Source: Alteriqipengyuania abyssalis
GTDB lineage: Bacteria; Pseudomonadota; Alphaproteobacteria; Sphingomonadales; Sphingomonadaceae
Length of the DNA stretch: 64,000 bases
Assembly: GCF_019857185.1 (NCBI RefSeq)
Contig: NZ_JAHWXP010000001.1
Span: 434,001 to 498,000 of the forward strand
Reading direction: 5' to 3'
The number at the start of each line of letters is the position of its first letter. Position 1 is the stretch's first letter. Below, in pieces: positions 56,376-63,800 of this stretch. The notes under the pieces are model-generated. The model was not told the DNA's origin, did not search any database, and was given only the letters and a program-made list of their open reading frames with translations. Position numbers and translations under genes: made by a program.

Positions 56376-57389
56376 ATGGGCCTTTTTGCACAATGGCAAC
56401 CCGCCTATGCCGAGGCGGGGATTGCTACCTTCCCGGTCGATGGGGAGGCCAAGAAACCCTCTGTCGGCAATCCCCTGAGGGGCGGTCGCCGCGCCTCCGC
56501 GCAATGGGCGCAAAAGTTTCCAGACGCGGACGCACTCGGCATTGCCTGCGGCAAACACAATCGCCTGACGGTCCTTGATGTGGACAGCACAAACGAAAAT
56601 GTATTGGCCGATGCAATGGCGGTGGTGGGAAGATCCCCGGTGGTCGCGCGCACGGCTAGCGGCAAGTTTCACGCCTACTACCGACATAACGGCGAACGAC
56701 GCTCGATCCGCAAGGATGCCTTGGCGCTTGGGATGTTAGGGCCGATTGATATTCTCGGCCAAGGTGGGTTCGCAATCGCGCCTCCATCCCGCAACGCGCT
56801 TGGCGATTACCAATTCCTAGAGGGCTCGCTGGCGGACTTGGGCAACCTGCCGGCCATGCGCGCCGCCAATAGCGATTGCGCCTCGGGCGAAGTCGCCCTG
56901 GCGGAAGCCAAGGTTAAGGGGGAGGGCGACCGCAATGTTCGCTTGTTCGATGCCTGTCGCCACGCAGCAGCGAATTGCGGTTCCCATGACTCGCTGTTGG
57001 GGTTCGCTCGCACGCTCAACGAGTCCGGGGAATGGTCGCCGCTCCCTGCCGCCGAAGTCGAACAGGTCGCGGCAAGCGTCTGGCGGATGCAGGTTGAAGG
57101 CCGCAACGGAGTGGCCGGGGGTAATTACATGATACTGCCACACTCGGCGTTGGCGATCCTCGAAACGAACGCGGATGCGCTCTATATTTACAACCAACTC
57201 AAGCGCCACCATTGGGGCCGGGATTTTTGCATCGCAAACTCGTGGGCCGATCAGCTCCCTTGCGGGCCATGGCCGGTTCGCCGCCTGCGAGCCGCGCGAA
57301 ACTTTCTGCTACAAAGCGGCCTAGTCGAACAAATTCGCTACGCGAAGAAGGGACAGGCCGCGCTCTATCGGTTCGGGGGTTGCGCTTGA
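56376..57389 (+). CDS. Primase-polymerase (bifunctional DNA primase/polymerase domain)
   Basis: 337 residues. The N-terminal PrimPol domain (1-170) shows YAEAGIATFPV, the metal-binding LTVLDVDS, the SGKFHAYYRH histidine motif and the IDILGQGGFAIAPPS block. A helical primase C-terminal region follows (about 190-260), and the last 70 residues look like a winged helix. No helicase domain is fused. It should start DNA synthesis when the element replicates. A hairpin lies downstream. Confidence 0.88.
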   Translation: MGLFAQWQPAYAEAGIATFPVDGEAKKPSVGNPLRGGRRASAQWAQKFPDADALGIACGKHNRLTVLDVDSTNENVLADAMAVVGRSPVVARTASGKFHAYYRHNGERRSIRKDALALGMLGPIDILGQGGFAIAPPSRNALGDYQFLEGSLADLGNLPAMRAANSDCASGEVALAEAKVKGEGDRNVRLFDACRHAAANCGSHDSLLGFARTLNESGEWSPLPAAEVEQVAASVWRMQVEGRNGVAGGNYMILPHSALAILETNADALYIYNQLKRHHWGRDFCIANSWADQLPCGPWPVRRLRAARNFLLQSGLVEQIRYAKKGQAALYRFGGCA

Positions 57390-57443
57390 TCGCCAAATTT
57401 CGCCGCCGGGAGAGCAGGGGGGGAGGGGTGTAAGTTTCTTATT

Positions 57444-57464
57444 GGTGAGCAAATATGCTCACCC
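57444..57464. terminator. Hairpin between convergent genes
   Basis: ggtgagca-aata-tgctcacc is a perfect 8-bp stem, extended by ATTGG/CCCAAT with a bulge, and followed by CCTTTT. It lies between the primase gene and the convergent 57559 gene. It could also be an operator. Confidence 0.55.
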
Positions 57465-57558
57465 AATGCCCTTTTGGAAATGAGACGTTATTAGAAAGGC
57501 TCAGCGACCTACGGTCTTTATCGTGCCGGTTAGCGCAGGTGCTTCTAGCCTCGCCGAA

Positions 57559-58095
57559 CTAGGAAACCGCGTAGGCCGCCCGCAGAAAGCCGCTGAGCGT
57601 CCATCCGAGACCCAACTCCAAGGCGTAGGCTTTCACGTCCACGCCTGTTTCATCGGCCCGCACATGCAAATTTCCATTGGCCTTATCGAAGGACATCGCC
57701 AACGCGATATAGGCTTTCGGTGAATCCGGGTTCGCGCGAGCCATAGCCGCGAAATAGAGGCATTCTCCAACGAAATTATTGGCCATCCGCCGAACCATCT
57801 GGATAGTCGATAGCGCCTGTAGCGGTCGATCCCCCCCACCATTCAATTCCCCGTCCAGCCAGCTATCGTCGGCTGGAGAATTTGTTGGAAAAACGCTCTT
57901 AAGAGATCGGCAATATGCCTCGGAACTTTCGACCAACGCAAGGCGGCTGGTTCGGCTTTCGAAATTGTCGGAGCTTCTGCTTGCGCTGAGCATTGCTTGG
58001 GTTTCCGCGTTTGTGTCGATGGCTGCCGCCGCCGCTGTGCCACCGCCCAAGATTGGCGTGGTAAGAAGTGCAAGAAATAACAACCTGGCTTTCAT
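57559..58095 (-). CDS. Exported hypothetical protein (cargo)
   Basis: 178 residues with a clear signal peptide (MKARLLFLALLTTPILGGGTAAAA). The mature part is helical with two cysteines (SEAYCRSL, VGECLYF), suggesting a periplasmic disulfide protein. I do not recognise the family. It lies in the cargo islet of the element, is transcribed against the flanking element genes, and has lower GC than the core. It is divergent from the nuclease-like gene by 52 bp. Confidence 0.7.
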   Translation of the reverse strand: MKARLLFLALLTTPILGGGTAAAAAIDTNAETQAMLSASRSSDNFESRTSRLALVESSEAYCRSLKSVFPTNSPADDSWLDGELNGGGDRPLQALSTIQMVRRMANNFVGECLYFAAMARANPDSPKAYIALAMSFDKANGNLHVRADETGVDVKAYALELGLGWTLSGFLRAAYAVS

Positions 58096-58147
58096 GGTTT
58101 CCTCCTCGGTGTGGTGCGGTCTAGATTAGCATTGCTCGGAGATTCGA

Positions 58148-58573
58148 ATGTTTGAAGCGCTAATTCTTGCCGTTGTGGTTTCTGCGGGCGAGACCTTCTC
58201 CTGCACACCCACTGCCGTTTGGGATGGCGACGGGCCTGTATGGTGCGAGGAAGGTCCGCGCCTTCGCCTTGCCGGAATCGCGGCGCGGGAAGCGGACGGC
58301 ACCTGCAACAGCAACCAGCCCTGTCCCGACGCCAGCCATGAACAGGCGCGCGATACTCTGGCGGGGCTGATCGGCACGCCGGGCGGGTTCGGGCCGCATG
58401 GGCACAGGATCGTCACAGGTCCGACGATGCGTTGCAGATCCACGGGCGGCGCTGGCGGCAATCGCACGGGTGCTTGGTGCGTATCTCCGAAGTCGGGCGA
58501 TGTGAGCTGCGCAATGGTGCGTTCGGGCACTGCGCTGCGCTGGGACCCCTACTGGGGCGAACACAAGTGCTAG
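58148..58573 (+). CDS. Exported thermonuclease-like (SNase-fold) protein
   Basis: 141 residues with a short N-terminal signal (MFEALILAVVVSAG). The SNase pattern is visible: VWDGDGPVW, then RLRLAGIAAREADG (Arg and Glu of the active site), HEQARDTLAGLIG, and a C-terminal block ending WDPYWGEHKC. A GC-rich Gly/Thr loop replaces the usual segment with the third catalytic residue, so activity is uncertain. Six cysteines suggest an oxidised, exported protein. It is probably cargo. Confidence 0.7.
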   Translation: MFEALILAVVVSAGETFSCTPTAVWDGDGPVWCEEGPRLRLAGIAAREADGTCNSNQPCPDASHEQARDTLAGLIGTPGGFGPHGHRIVTGPTMRCRSTGGAGGNRTGAWCVSPKSGDVSCAMVRSGTALRWDPYWGEHKC

Positions 58574-58652
58574 GGGCGCTGCCTCGTGGTCAGGGGAGGG
58601 CTCCTGCGATGCGGAGCATCATCCGTGGCAAGAAAAATTCGAGCGCCGGAAA

Positions 58653-58967
58653 ATGAGCGAAGACAAGAAGTGTGAGCAAGAAGAAACGGCGATATATCCG
58701 GATGGGCGAAACTTCTTCTACGATTCCCCAAGCACTTTTGACTCGCTTGGCGAATGGGAGGCGACCCTGCGGCGCTTGGAAGCTATGCCCCCAGGTCCAG
58801 TTAAAGACCGATTGATCGAAGAAGCCCGCCACCGGATCACTCGGGACGACGAAATCAAGGCGCTGTTCAAAAGGTCCGGCTCGGTCCTTGGATTGCGCCT
58901 GGAATTTGCGCTGCTGATAGCCCTTTCTCTTCTAGGCTTGGCCCTGTGGGCGTTTAGCTGGCTCTAG
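58653..58967 (+). CDS. Tail-anchored small membrane protein
   Basis: 104 residues. The first 80 are charged and helical (EWEATLRRLEAMPPGPVKDRLIEEARHRITRDDEI), and the last 22 form a single membrane helix (EFALLIALSLLGLALWAFSWL). Unknown family. Its end overlaps the convergent small gene by 4 bp. Confidence 0.6.
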   Translation: MSEDKKCEQEETAIYPDGRNFFYDSPSTFDSLGEWEATLRRLEAMPPGPVKDRLIEEARHRITRDDEIKALFKRSGSVLGLRLEFALLIALSLLGLALWAFSWL

Positions 58968-59152
58968 TCGCTGCGGTATCGGTGGGGCGGCTCATTCCTA
59001 ATGTCCGCGAGAAGGGTGATTATGCGCTCGTTCTGAGCGTGAATGCGCTCGATGTGGCGGGCGATCATCCAAGGCATGATGAGGATGCTCCAAAGCGTCG
59101 CGCCAGCAAATAGCCTGTCATACCATGGCCAACTCATCATAATTTCTGTCAC
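58964..59152 (-). CDS. Small membrane protein
   Basis: 62 residues from GTG 59152, preceded by GGGAG at 7 bases; ATG 59140 is an alternative. One membrane helix (LFAGATLWSILIMPWMIA) is followed by a charged tail with HIERIHAQNERIITLLADI, which may be a short coiled coil. Layout resembles small phage membrane or spanin-like proteins, but this is not established. Confidence 0.5.
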   Translation of the reverse strand: MTEIMMSWPWYDRLFAGATLWSILIMPWMIARHIERIHAQNERIITLLADIRNEPPHRYRSD

Positions 59153-59165
59153 TGGATTTCTCCCA

Positions 59166-59528
59166 CTATGCGTTGCCCTCAGAGGCCTTCTTTGCCGCCT
59201 CTTCCAGACTCGCTTCAATACGATCTGCGACGGCTCGAAGCATTGGGGCGAGCTGTTCAGCTGCAGCCAACTCCACCTCTTTGTAAGTTGCAGAGGCGTC
59301 GAAGCCTGTGACGACCACACCCCAGTTGAAATACTCGTGCGTTTGGATGCCATCGCGTTCAAACTGGCAAGCGATGTGATTTGAAACAGTGAAATGGGCA
59401 GGCTTTCCCGCTCTGCCCACTGTATTTATGGTAACATTGCCTTGGACCTCAGATTTGTCCGGCACATCATCTTCTTTTGAATGGAATGTGATTGAGCCGA
59501 GGCCAAAACCAATATCCTTGAGTTCCAT
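59166..59528 (-). CDS. Hypothetical element protein
   Basis: 120 residues with GGAGG 5 bases before the ATG. Mixed beta/alpha composition, no signal peptide or membrane helix. The C-terminal 40 residues are a charged alanine-rich helix. Not recognised. It runs in the same direction as the 58964 gene, 13 bp upstream of it. Confidence 0.65.
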   Translation of the reverse strand: MELKDIGFGLGSITFHSKEDDVPDKSEVQGNVTINTVGRAGKPAHFTVSNHIACQFERDGIQTHEYFNWGVVVTGFDASATYKEVELAAAEQLAPMLRAVADRIEASLEEAAKKASEGNA

Positions 59529-59607
59529 GTCCGCCTCCTATTAGGTGCGGCCACGTTAAGCGCAAAGCGAACTTTCCTACAATGGCGCAGTTCACCTACC
59601 TTGCGCC

Positions 59608-59715
59608 ATGCGTAAACCCACCCGATTCGAGCTTGAAGCGACGATGCTAGCGTTCATTGCACTGGCACCGCTCGGCTACTGGGTGGTGCGGACAGCCTTT
59701 AGCCTGGTTGGTTAG
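59608..59715 (+). CDS. Possible 35-residue membrane protein
   Basis: From ATG 59608 to TAG 59715, a basic N-terminus (MRKPTRFELEATM) and one hydrophobic helix (LAFIALAPLGYWVV). Very short and with no clear ribosome-binding site, so it may not be real. Confidence 0.3.
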   Translation: MRKPTRFELEATMLAFIALAPLGYWVVRTAFSLVG

Positions 59716-59847
59716 CCGAACCGCGCGTCTCCGCAATTCTCAGTCGTGGGTTCGTAAAAGACACAAAGGCCTTGCAAACCGTATGATCGCCGAAAAAGCC
59801 CCGTCGCGTCATTAGGACGGACGGGGCCAAGGTTGCGGGGGCTTTGG

Positions 59848-60363
59848 TTAGGCGGCGATGCGTTCGGCCTCCCGTTCTTCGATTAGGCGCAGCACCTGCT
59901 CGCGTCCCCCTCGGGTTTCCAGCTCCCAAAGCGATGCCTGAATCCCATCGCTGGCAGGGACGGGAGCGCATAGGGTCAACTCGCGCCCGGCTGGCCTGAC
60001 CCATCCACCGCCGCAACGCTCGTAAAGGACAAGCCATTGCTCGGGGTCGAATGTGGGCGATGGCGCGTTGTCGTCCAGATCGCGAAGGCCGTTGAGAACC
60101 GACCCAATCAGATCCGCGCCGGGGATGCTGTCGGGATCGCGGAAAGCAATTTCTGCCAGCGCCCGAACGTCGGTGACGGTTCGGGGTTTGGTTGCGAATA
60201 GCTTGCGCTCTGCCTCGATCATCACGGAATAGCGGGCGTCCTCGGCCTGCTGGTCGTTGTCGAGCGGCGCGGAACACACTTCTGCGTAAGCTGCGTTGTA
60301 GGCTGCAAGAGCCTGCTCGAATGCGCTTTGCGGTGCGGTGGTCGTTGCGTTATCGTTCGTCAT
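59848..60363 (-). CDS. Hypothetical element protein, divergent from the regulator
   Basis: 171 residues, acidic and soluble, ending in a charged helix (REQVLRLIEEREAERIAA). AGAGGG stands upstream of the ATG. I do not recognise it. Its promoter must lie in the same gap as the twin operator repeats, so it is probably controlled by the XRE protein. Confidence 0.68.
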   Translation of the reverse strand: MTNDNATTTAPQSAFEQALAAYNAAYAEVCSAPLDNDQQAEDARYSVMIEAERKLFATKPRTVTDVRALAEIAFRDPDSIPGADLIGSVLNGLRDLDDNAPSPTFDPEQWLVLYERCGGGWVRPAGRELTLCAPVPASDGIQASLWELETRGGREQVLRLIEEREAERIAA

Positions 60364-60450
60364 TAGTCGTGCCCTCTTGCTAGGGTTTCGATTAGGGCCG
60401 GGGCTGGTGTTGCTGCACCTCGCCTCGGTCCGTCAGGTAGTTAATCACCT

Positions 60451-60505
60451 AACGATTTCCGTTATGGCTATCTGTCATGGCTTTGTCAAACGATTTCCGT
60501 TATGG
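60451..60505. promoter_or_regulatory. Twin 17-bp operator-like direct repeats
   Basis: AACGATTTCCGTTATGG occurs at 60451-60467 and exactly again at 60489-60505, 38 bp apart start to start. Each copy is itself an imperfect palindrome (AACG-N5-CGTT). They lie in the divergent gap just before the XRE-type gene and suit binding of a dimeric helix-turn-helix repressor. Confidence 0.72.
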
Positions 60506-60533
60506 TAGCGGGAAAGCGTTAGGAGGCATTGCC

Positions 60534-60779
60534 ATGTTGACCCCTGAATTGAACCGCGCCGCGCGTGGGCTTCTGGAAGTTTCGCAAGCTGAGCTGGCCG
60601 CATTGGCGGGCGTCGGTGAATCGACGGTGCGCAATTACGAGGCGGGCCGATCCGTGCCGGTCGACAACAACCTTGCGGCCATAGTGGCGGCGCTGGAAGC
60701 CAAGGGCGCAGTCTTTACGCCTGCGGGCGGGGTCGCCACGGTCGATAGCGTAGGGATTGGCCCTGCTCGATCTGCCTAG
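60534..60779 (+). CDS. XRE-family helix-turn-helix regulator
   Basis: 81 residues from ATG 60534 with AGGAGG upstream; the longer frame from 60477 covers the operator repeat and is rejected. The helix-turn-helix reads ARGLLEVSQAELAALAGVGESTVRNYEAGRSVP, followed by a short dimerisation tail (LAAIVAALEAKGAVF). Too small for a cleavable CI repressor, it is a Cro-like or accessory regulator. It probably binds the twin repeats just upstream. Confidence 0.85.
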   Translation: MLTPELNRAARGLLEVSQAELAALAGVGESTVRNYEAGRSVPVDNNLAAIVAALEAKGAVFTPAGGVATVDSVGIGPARSA

Positions 60780-60812
60780 CGCGCCGGGTGTGTTGCCTGT
60801 ATAGGTCAGGCC

Positions 60813-61091
60813 ATGCCCGATCTTCTCCCCTCGTTCCTGATTGTTGCCGGGGTGCCGCCTAGCGCTGGCGTCCTGCTCGATCCTGCGAGCGTGCTTGTAG
60901 GTCTTGGTGCGCTGGTTGGCCTGTTCGCCGGGTTCGCATGGCACAAGGTCTGGCGCTCGATTGATACGAGCGGGGAGGCTGTGACCGGGCCGGACAAGCG
61001 CGGGCTGAAAGACGCGGCTTTCCTGTCGATGGGGGCCTTTACCCTCACTAGCGCGGGCTACCTGTTCGGGGTGTTCTTCGGGCGTATCTGA
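60813..61091 (+). CDS. Small membrane protein, holin candidate
   Basis: 92 residues. Two to three hydrophobic segments (about 5-18, 22-43 and 68-90) with a short charged loop (KVWRSIDTSGEAVTGPDKRGLKD). Size and layout suit a phage holin, but no endolysin is adjacent. The tandem terminator repeat follows. Confidence 0.5.
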   Translation: MPDLLPSFLIVAGVPPSAGVLLDPASVLVGLGALVGLFAGFAWHKVWRSIDTSGEAVTGPDKRGLKDAAFLSMGAFTLTSAGYLFGVFFGRI

Positions 61092-61125
61092 ACCGCTGGC
61101 GCAATCGCCCTGGCTGAATTGATCT

Positions 61126-61207
61126 AGGGTTTTTGATAGCCTTTACGCGCGTAAGGGTTTTTTGACGCCTTTACGCGCGCGAGGGTTTTTCGATGCCTTT
61201 ACGTGCG
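61126..61207. repeat. Three tandem 26-27-bp terminator-like repeats
   Basis: Units begin at 61126, 61153 and 61181, each reading agggtttttt, gacgcctttacgcgcg with few changes. Between units the sequence cctttacgc/gcgtaaggg makes a stem followed by T5-T6, so each repeat is a hairpin plus T-tract. It lies between the convergent 60813 and 61223 genes. Confidence 0.75.
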
Positions 61208-61222
61208 AGGGCGCGGGCTGGC

Positions 61223-61453
61223 CTAGTCCATAGGCCCTAGCGCCGGGCCGATGCGCTCGGGCCGCTTTCCACACCGCGAACAGCGCAACCGCTCTGCTAA
61301 TCCGTTCAGCGTCCGGGGAAGGTCGAGCGCATGGGAGCGCAACAAGAGCGCTCGCGGCTCCAACATCACCACGCGACCGCAACCGCAATCAATGCGCAGC
61401 TTAGAGCCGTGCCGGGCAAGATCACTCAGGCTTGAAAGGCGCTTGCTGCTCAT
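61223..61453 (-). CDS. Small zinc-ribbon-like phage protein
   Basis: 76 residues from ATG 61453. It has a C-x-C near residue 23 (IDCGCGRVV) and a C-x-x-C near residue 58 (LRCSRCGKR), giving a likely zinc site. The pattern LARHGSKLRIDCGCGR...LAERLRCSRCG matches short proteins I recall from sphingomonad prophages. The much longer upstream frame (to 62200) is a shadow. Confidence 0.65.
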   Translation of the reverse strand: MSSKRLSSLSDLARHGSKLRIDCGCGRVVMLEPRALLLRSHALDLPRTLNGLAERLRCSRCGKRPERIGPALGPMD

Positions 61454-61505
61454 GATTCGGGGATCTCTAGCAGCGAACAAAGGGGGGTATAACCGAGAAC
61501 AGAAG

Positions 61506-61534
61506 TTGACTTTAGCGTTATACTGTTGTATAAC
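61506..61534 (+). promoter_or_regulatory. Strong promoter with overlapping palindrome for the virion operon
   Basis: TTGACT (61506-61511), 17-bp spacer, TATAAC (61529-61534). A 7-bp inverted repeat gttatac-tgtt-gtataac (61517-61534) covers the spacer end and the -10, so a bound repressor would block the polymerase. Confidence 0.75.
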
Positions 61535-61557
61535 AGCGGCACACGTTGGAGGGACAG

Positions 61558-61701
61558 GTGCGCGGCATTCATTCGGACAATCTGGTTGCTTTCCGGGCTT
61601 CGGACACGCTGGTTTCGGCCCTGCGCTTGCAGGCGGAACAGTCGGGCGTCTCTGTCTCGGAATATCTGCGGTCCACGGTCCGCGAAAAGGTCGGCCTGTG
61701 A
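61558..61701 (+). CDS. 47-residue RHH-like protein
   Basis: From GTG 61558 with GGAGGG close upstream to TGA 61701. The sequence LVAFRASDTLVSALRLQAEQSGVSVSEYLRSTVREKV has the strand-helix-helix pattern of ribbon-helix-helix (CopG/Arc-like) DNA-binding proteins. It is the first gene after the operator and may autoregulate the operon. Its stop overlaps the next start. Confidence 0.6.
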   Translation: MRGIHSDNLVAFRASDTLVSALRLQAEQSGVSVSEYLRSTVREKVGL

Positions 61702-62174
61702 TGGGCGGGCCTGCTTCCGAGCGAAGCTTGGGCGAGTTGCTGGGCGATGCGCTGGCTTCCGAGCGCCAGCCGTCCAATTCGCTCCATGATGCCGCGTTGG
61801 GCGATCCCGACGCCATGCTGGCGCTCTCGCTCGCGCAGGAACAGCGCGCCCGATCCGCCCCCGGCCTGCTGCAATTGATCCACATTGCGGAAGCGCTGAT
61901 ATTCGCTCGCCTCCATGCCTCCGCCGTGCCGACCGACGACGCGCTGGCGCGGGTGGTCGCCCTGTTCGGTGAATCGGCTGCGCTGTGTCGCACGTTTGGC
62001 GACATGGAAGCCGGGGACGAGCGCGAAGCGATGGGCCTTGCCCTGCTGTCTGCCTGTGCGGACGAGAGCGAGGCCATGGCGGATTTCCTGCAACTGGCGA
62101 CCCCGCGCGTATCTGCGGGGGCCATCGTGAAGGCAAAGCACATTGCCCGCGACCACGCGGGGGGCCTGTCGTGA
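61701..62174 (+). CDS. Hypothetical virion-operon protein
   Basis: 157 residues from ATG 61701, overlapping the stop of the RHH-like gene. Almost entirely helical (SLGELLGDALASERQ ... MLALSLAQEQRARSAPGLLQLIHIAEALIFARLHA) with no recognised domain. Overlaps the next gene by 4 bp. Its place before the virion proteins suggests a structural or assembly role, which is inferred. Confidence 0.7.
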   Translation: MGGPASERSLGELLGDALASERQPSNSLHDAALGDPDAMLALSLAQEQRARSAPGLLQLIHIAEALIFARLHASAVPTDDALARVVALFGESAALCRTFGDMEAGDEREAMGLALLSACADESEAMADFLQLATPRVSAGAIVKAKHIARDHAGGLS

Positions 62175-62893
62175 TCCACCGGACCTTGGACGCTGCGCAC
62201 CTGAACGCCGTAGCGAATGACCCGAACGTTCGCCCGACCCTTGGCGGTGAAGGCGAGATTGATCTAACCGGCCTGATTGCCGACCCCGCCAATCTGGCGC
62301 TGGTCGCGGATGGGGGCGGGTTCGTCCTGACGCCGTTGGCTCCGGGCCATCTTGAAGTGCATTCGATGTTCCGCCCGAAGGCCGACGCTATCGGGGCGAT
62401 GCGCGAGGCAATGGATTGGGTGTTCACCCGGACCGATTGCGTCTCGATCTGGTCGAAGGTGCCGAAAGAGAACCGGGCGGCAAAGGGGTTTGCCCGCGCC
62501 GGGTCGCTCCGCGTGCTGTTCGAGCGCGAACACGAAACCTTGGGCGCTACCGAGTTCTGCGAGCTGCCGCTGATGCGCTGGGCGATGAACACGCCGGAGC
62601 TGGAAAGCCAGGGCGAGCGGTTCCACGCCTTGCTTGAGGCTGCGAAGCGTGAAGCAGGGTCGAGCCTGCCCGAACATCCTCACGATCCCGCGCACGAGCG
62701 GGCGGTGGGCGCGGCGCTTCTGATGTTTGAGCGAGGCCAGCCGGGCAAGGCTGCGTCCTTCTATTCGCTGTGGGCGCGGGCCGCTGGCTACCAGCCCATT
62801 CAACTGCTCTCGGTCGCCCCCGTCACGGTCGATGTAGGCGACGCGATCATTGGACTTGGACGGGACGGGATGGAGGTTTTGCAATGCCGGTAG
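62171..62893 (+). CDS. GNAT-like phage protein
   Basis: 240 residues from GTG 62171. The first 130 residues have the strand/helix spacing of an N-acetyltransferase fold: GFVLTPLAPGHLEVHSMFRPKADAIGAMREAMDWVFTRTDCVSIWSKVPKENRAAKGFARAGSLRVLFER. This resembles GNAT-like proteins encoded beside virion genes in podoviruses. The acetyl-CoA loop (R/Q-x-x-G-x-A) is not clear, so it may be structural. It overlaps the next gene by 10 bp. Confidence 0.62.
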   Translation: MIHRTLDAAHLNAVANDPNVRPTLGGEGEIDLTGLIADPANLALVADGGGFVLTPLAPGHLEVHSMFRPKADAIGAMREAMDWVFTRTDCVSIWSKVPKENRAAKGFARAGSLRVLFEREHETLGATEFCELPLMRWAMNTPELESQGERFHALLEAAKREAGSSLPEHPHDPAHERAVGAALLMFERGQPGKAASFYSLWARAAGYQPIQLLSVAPVTVDVGDAIIGLGRDGMEVLQCR

Positions 62894-63789
62894 GGGCTAT
62901 TATTGGAACGGCGGTTGTCGGCGCTGGCACCTCGCTAGTTGCGTCGGGCAACAATTCGCGTGCGATCCGCGAGGGGACCGAACAGCAGACGCAATCGACG
63001 CGCGAGGCCATCGCGGCGCAGGAACGGGCAAGATCCGAAAACCTCGCATTGCAGACCCCGATTTATCAGGCGGGGATGCCGGCGATGTATGCGCGCAATG
63101 CCCTGCTCGGTCTTGGCGGCGCTCCCGCACAGGCGGCGCAGCCTGACGCTTACGCGCAGCCGACCGCCTACGGGCAACCCAATGCGCTAACGCGCATGTC
63201 ATCGCACCAAATGTATGGTGTGGCCGATGGCGCGCCCGATCCTTACCGGGCACGCGCGGAATCGCGCCTGAGCTATTTCGGGACCGGCGGTGTCCTAGCG
63301 AACCCGCAAGCTACCGGTAGCTATACCTCGGGGGCTCCGTCCACCGCGACGGTCGCCACGCCTGCACAATCGCCCTCCGAGGCGCAGCGTTCGGCGTTCG
63401 ATGCCTTCCGCAATTCGACCGGCTACCAGTTCCGCCTTGGGGAAGGGATGAACGCGCTTAACAGCGGTTACGCTGCGGCGGGCACGCTCCAGAGCGGCGC
63501 GGCGATGCGGGCGGCGCAGGAGTATGGCCAGAACCTCGCTAGCGCGGAGTTCGGCAATTACTGGAACATGCTGGGCGAACAGCAGAACCTAGCGCCGGGT
63601 GCCGCCAATGCCATGTCGGGCGTCAACACCACGTATGCCAACAACGCGGGCAATCTCGCCATGATGAACGGGAACGCGCAGGCCAATGCGGCGGTCGCCC
63701 GCGCGAACAACACCAATGCGATGATCGGCGGCGTTACCGGCTCGCTGGCCTACGGGGTCGGCGCGCTGGACCGCTTGGGTATGCTCTAG
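62884..63789 (+). CDS. DNA-transfer / ejection-type virion protein
   Basis: 301 residues from ATG 62884, with GGAGG 7 bases upstream. A glycine-rich hydrophobic N-terminus (GAIIGTAVVGAGTSLVASGNNS) leads into a helix (RAIREGTEQQTQSTREAIAAQERAR) and a Pro/Ala/Tyr-rich linker. The C-terminal domain FRNSTGYQFRLGEGMNALNSGYAAAGTLQSGAAMRAAQEYGQNLASAEFGNYWNML is the signature that I recall from podovirus DNA-transfer/ejection proteins. It would be packaged in the virion and injected with the DNA. Confidence 0.72.
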   Translation: MPVGAIIGTAVVGAGTSLVASGNNSRAIREGTEQQTQSTREAIAAQERARSENLALQTPIYQAGMPAMYARNALLGLGGAPAQAAQPDAYAQPTAYGQPNALTRMSSHQMYGVADGAPDPYRARAESRLSYFGTGGVLANPQATGSYTSGAPSTATVATPAQSPSEAQRSAFDAFRNSTGYQFRLGEGMNALNSGYAAAGTLQSGAAMRAAQEYGQNLASAEFGNYWNMLGEQQNLAPGAANAMSGVNTTYANNAGNLAMMNGNAQANAAVARANNTNAMIGGVTGSLAYGVGALDRLGML

Positions 63790-63800
63790 GGGGAAATGCG

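Noticed and set aside
61126-61207. CRISPR array
   Set aside because: Repeats are contiguous without unique spacers, and no cas genes are present.
61223-62200. 325-codon minus-strand frame
   Set aside because: Only its last 76 codons look like a protein (zinc-ribbon gene); the rest is antisense to the virion operon.
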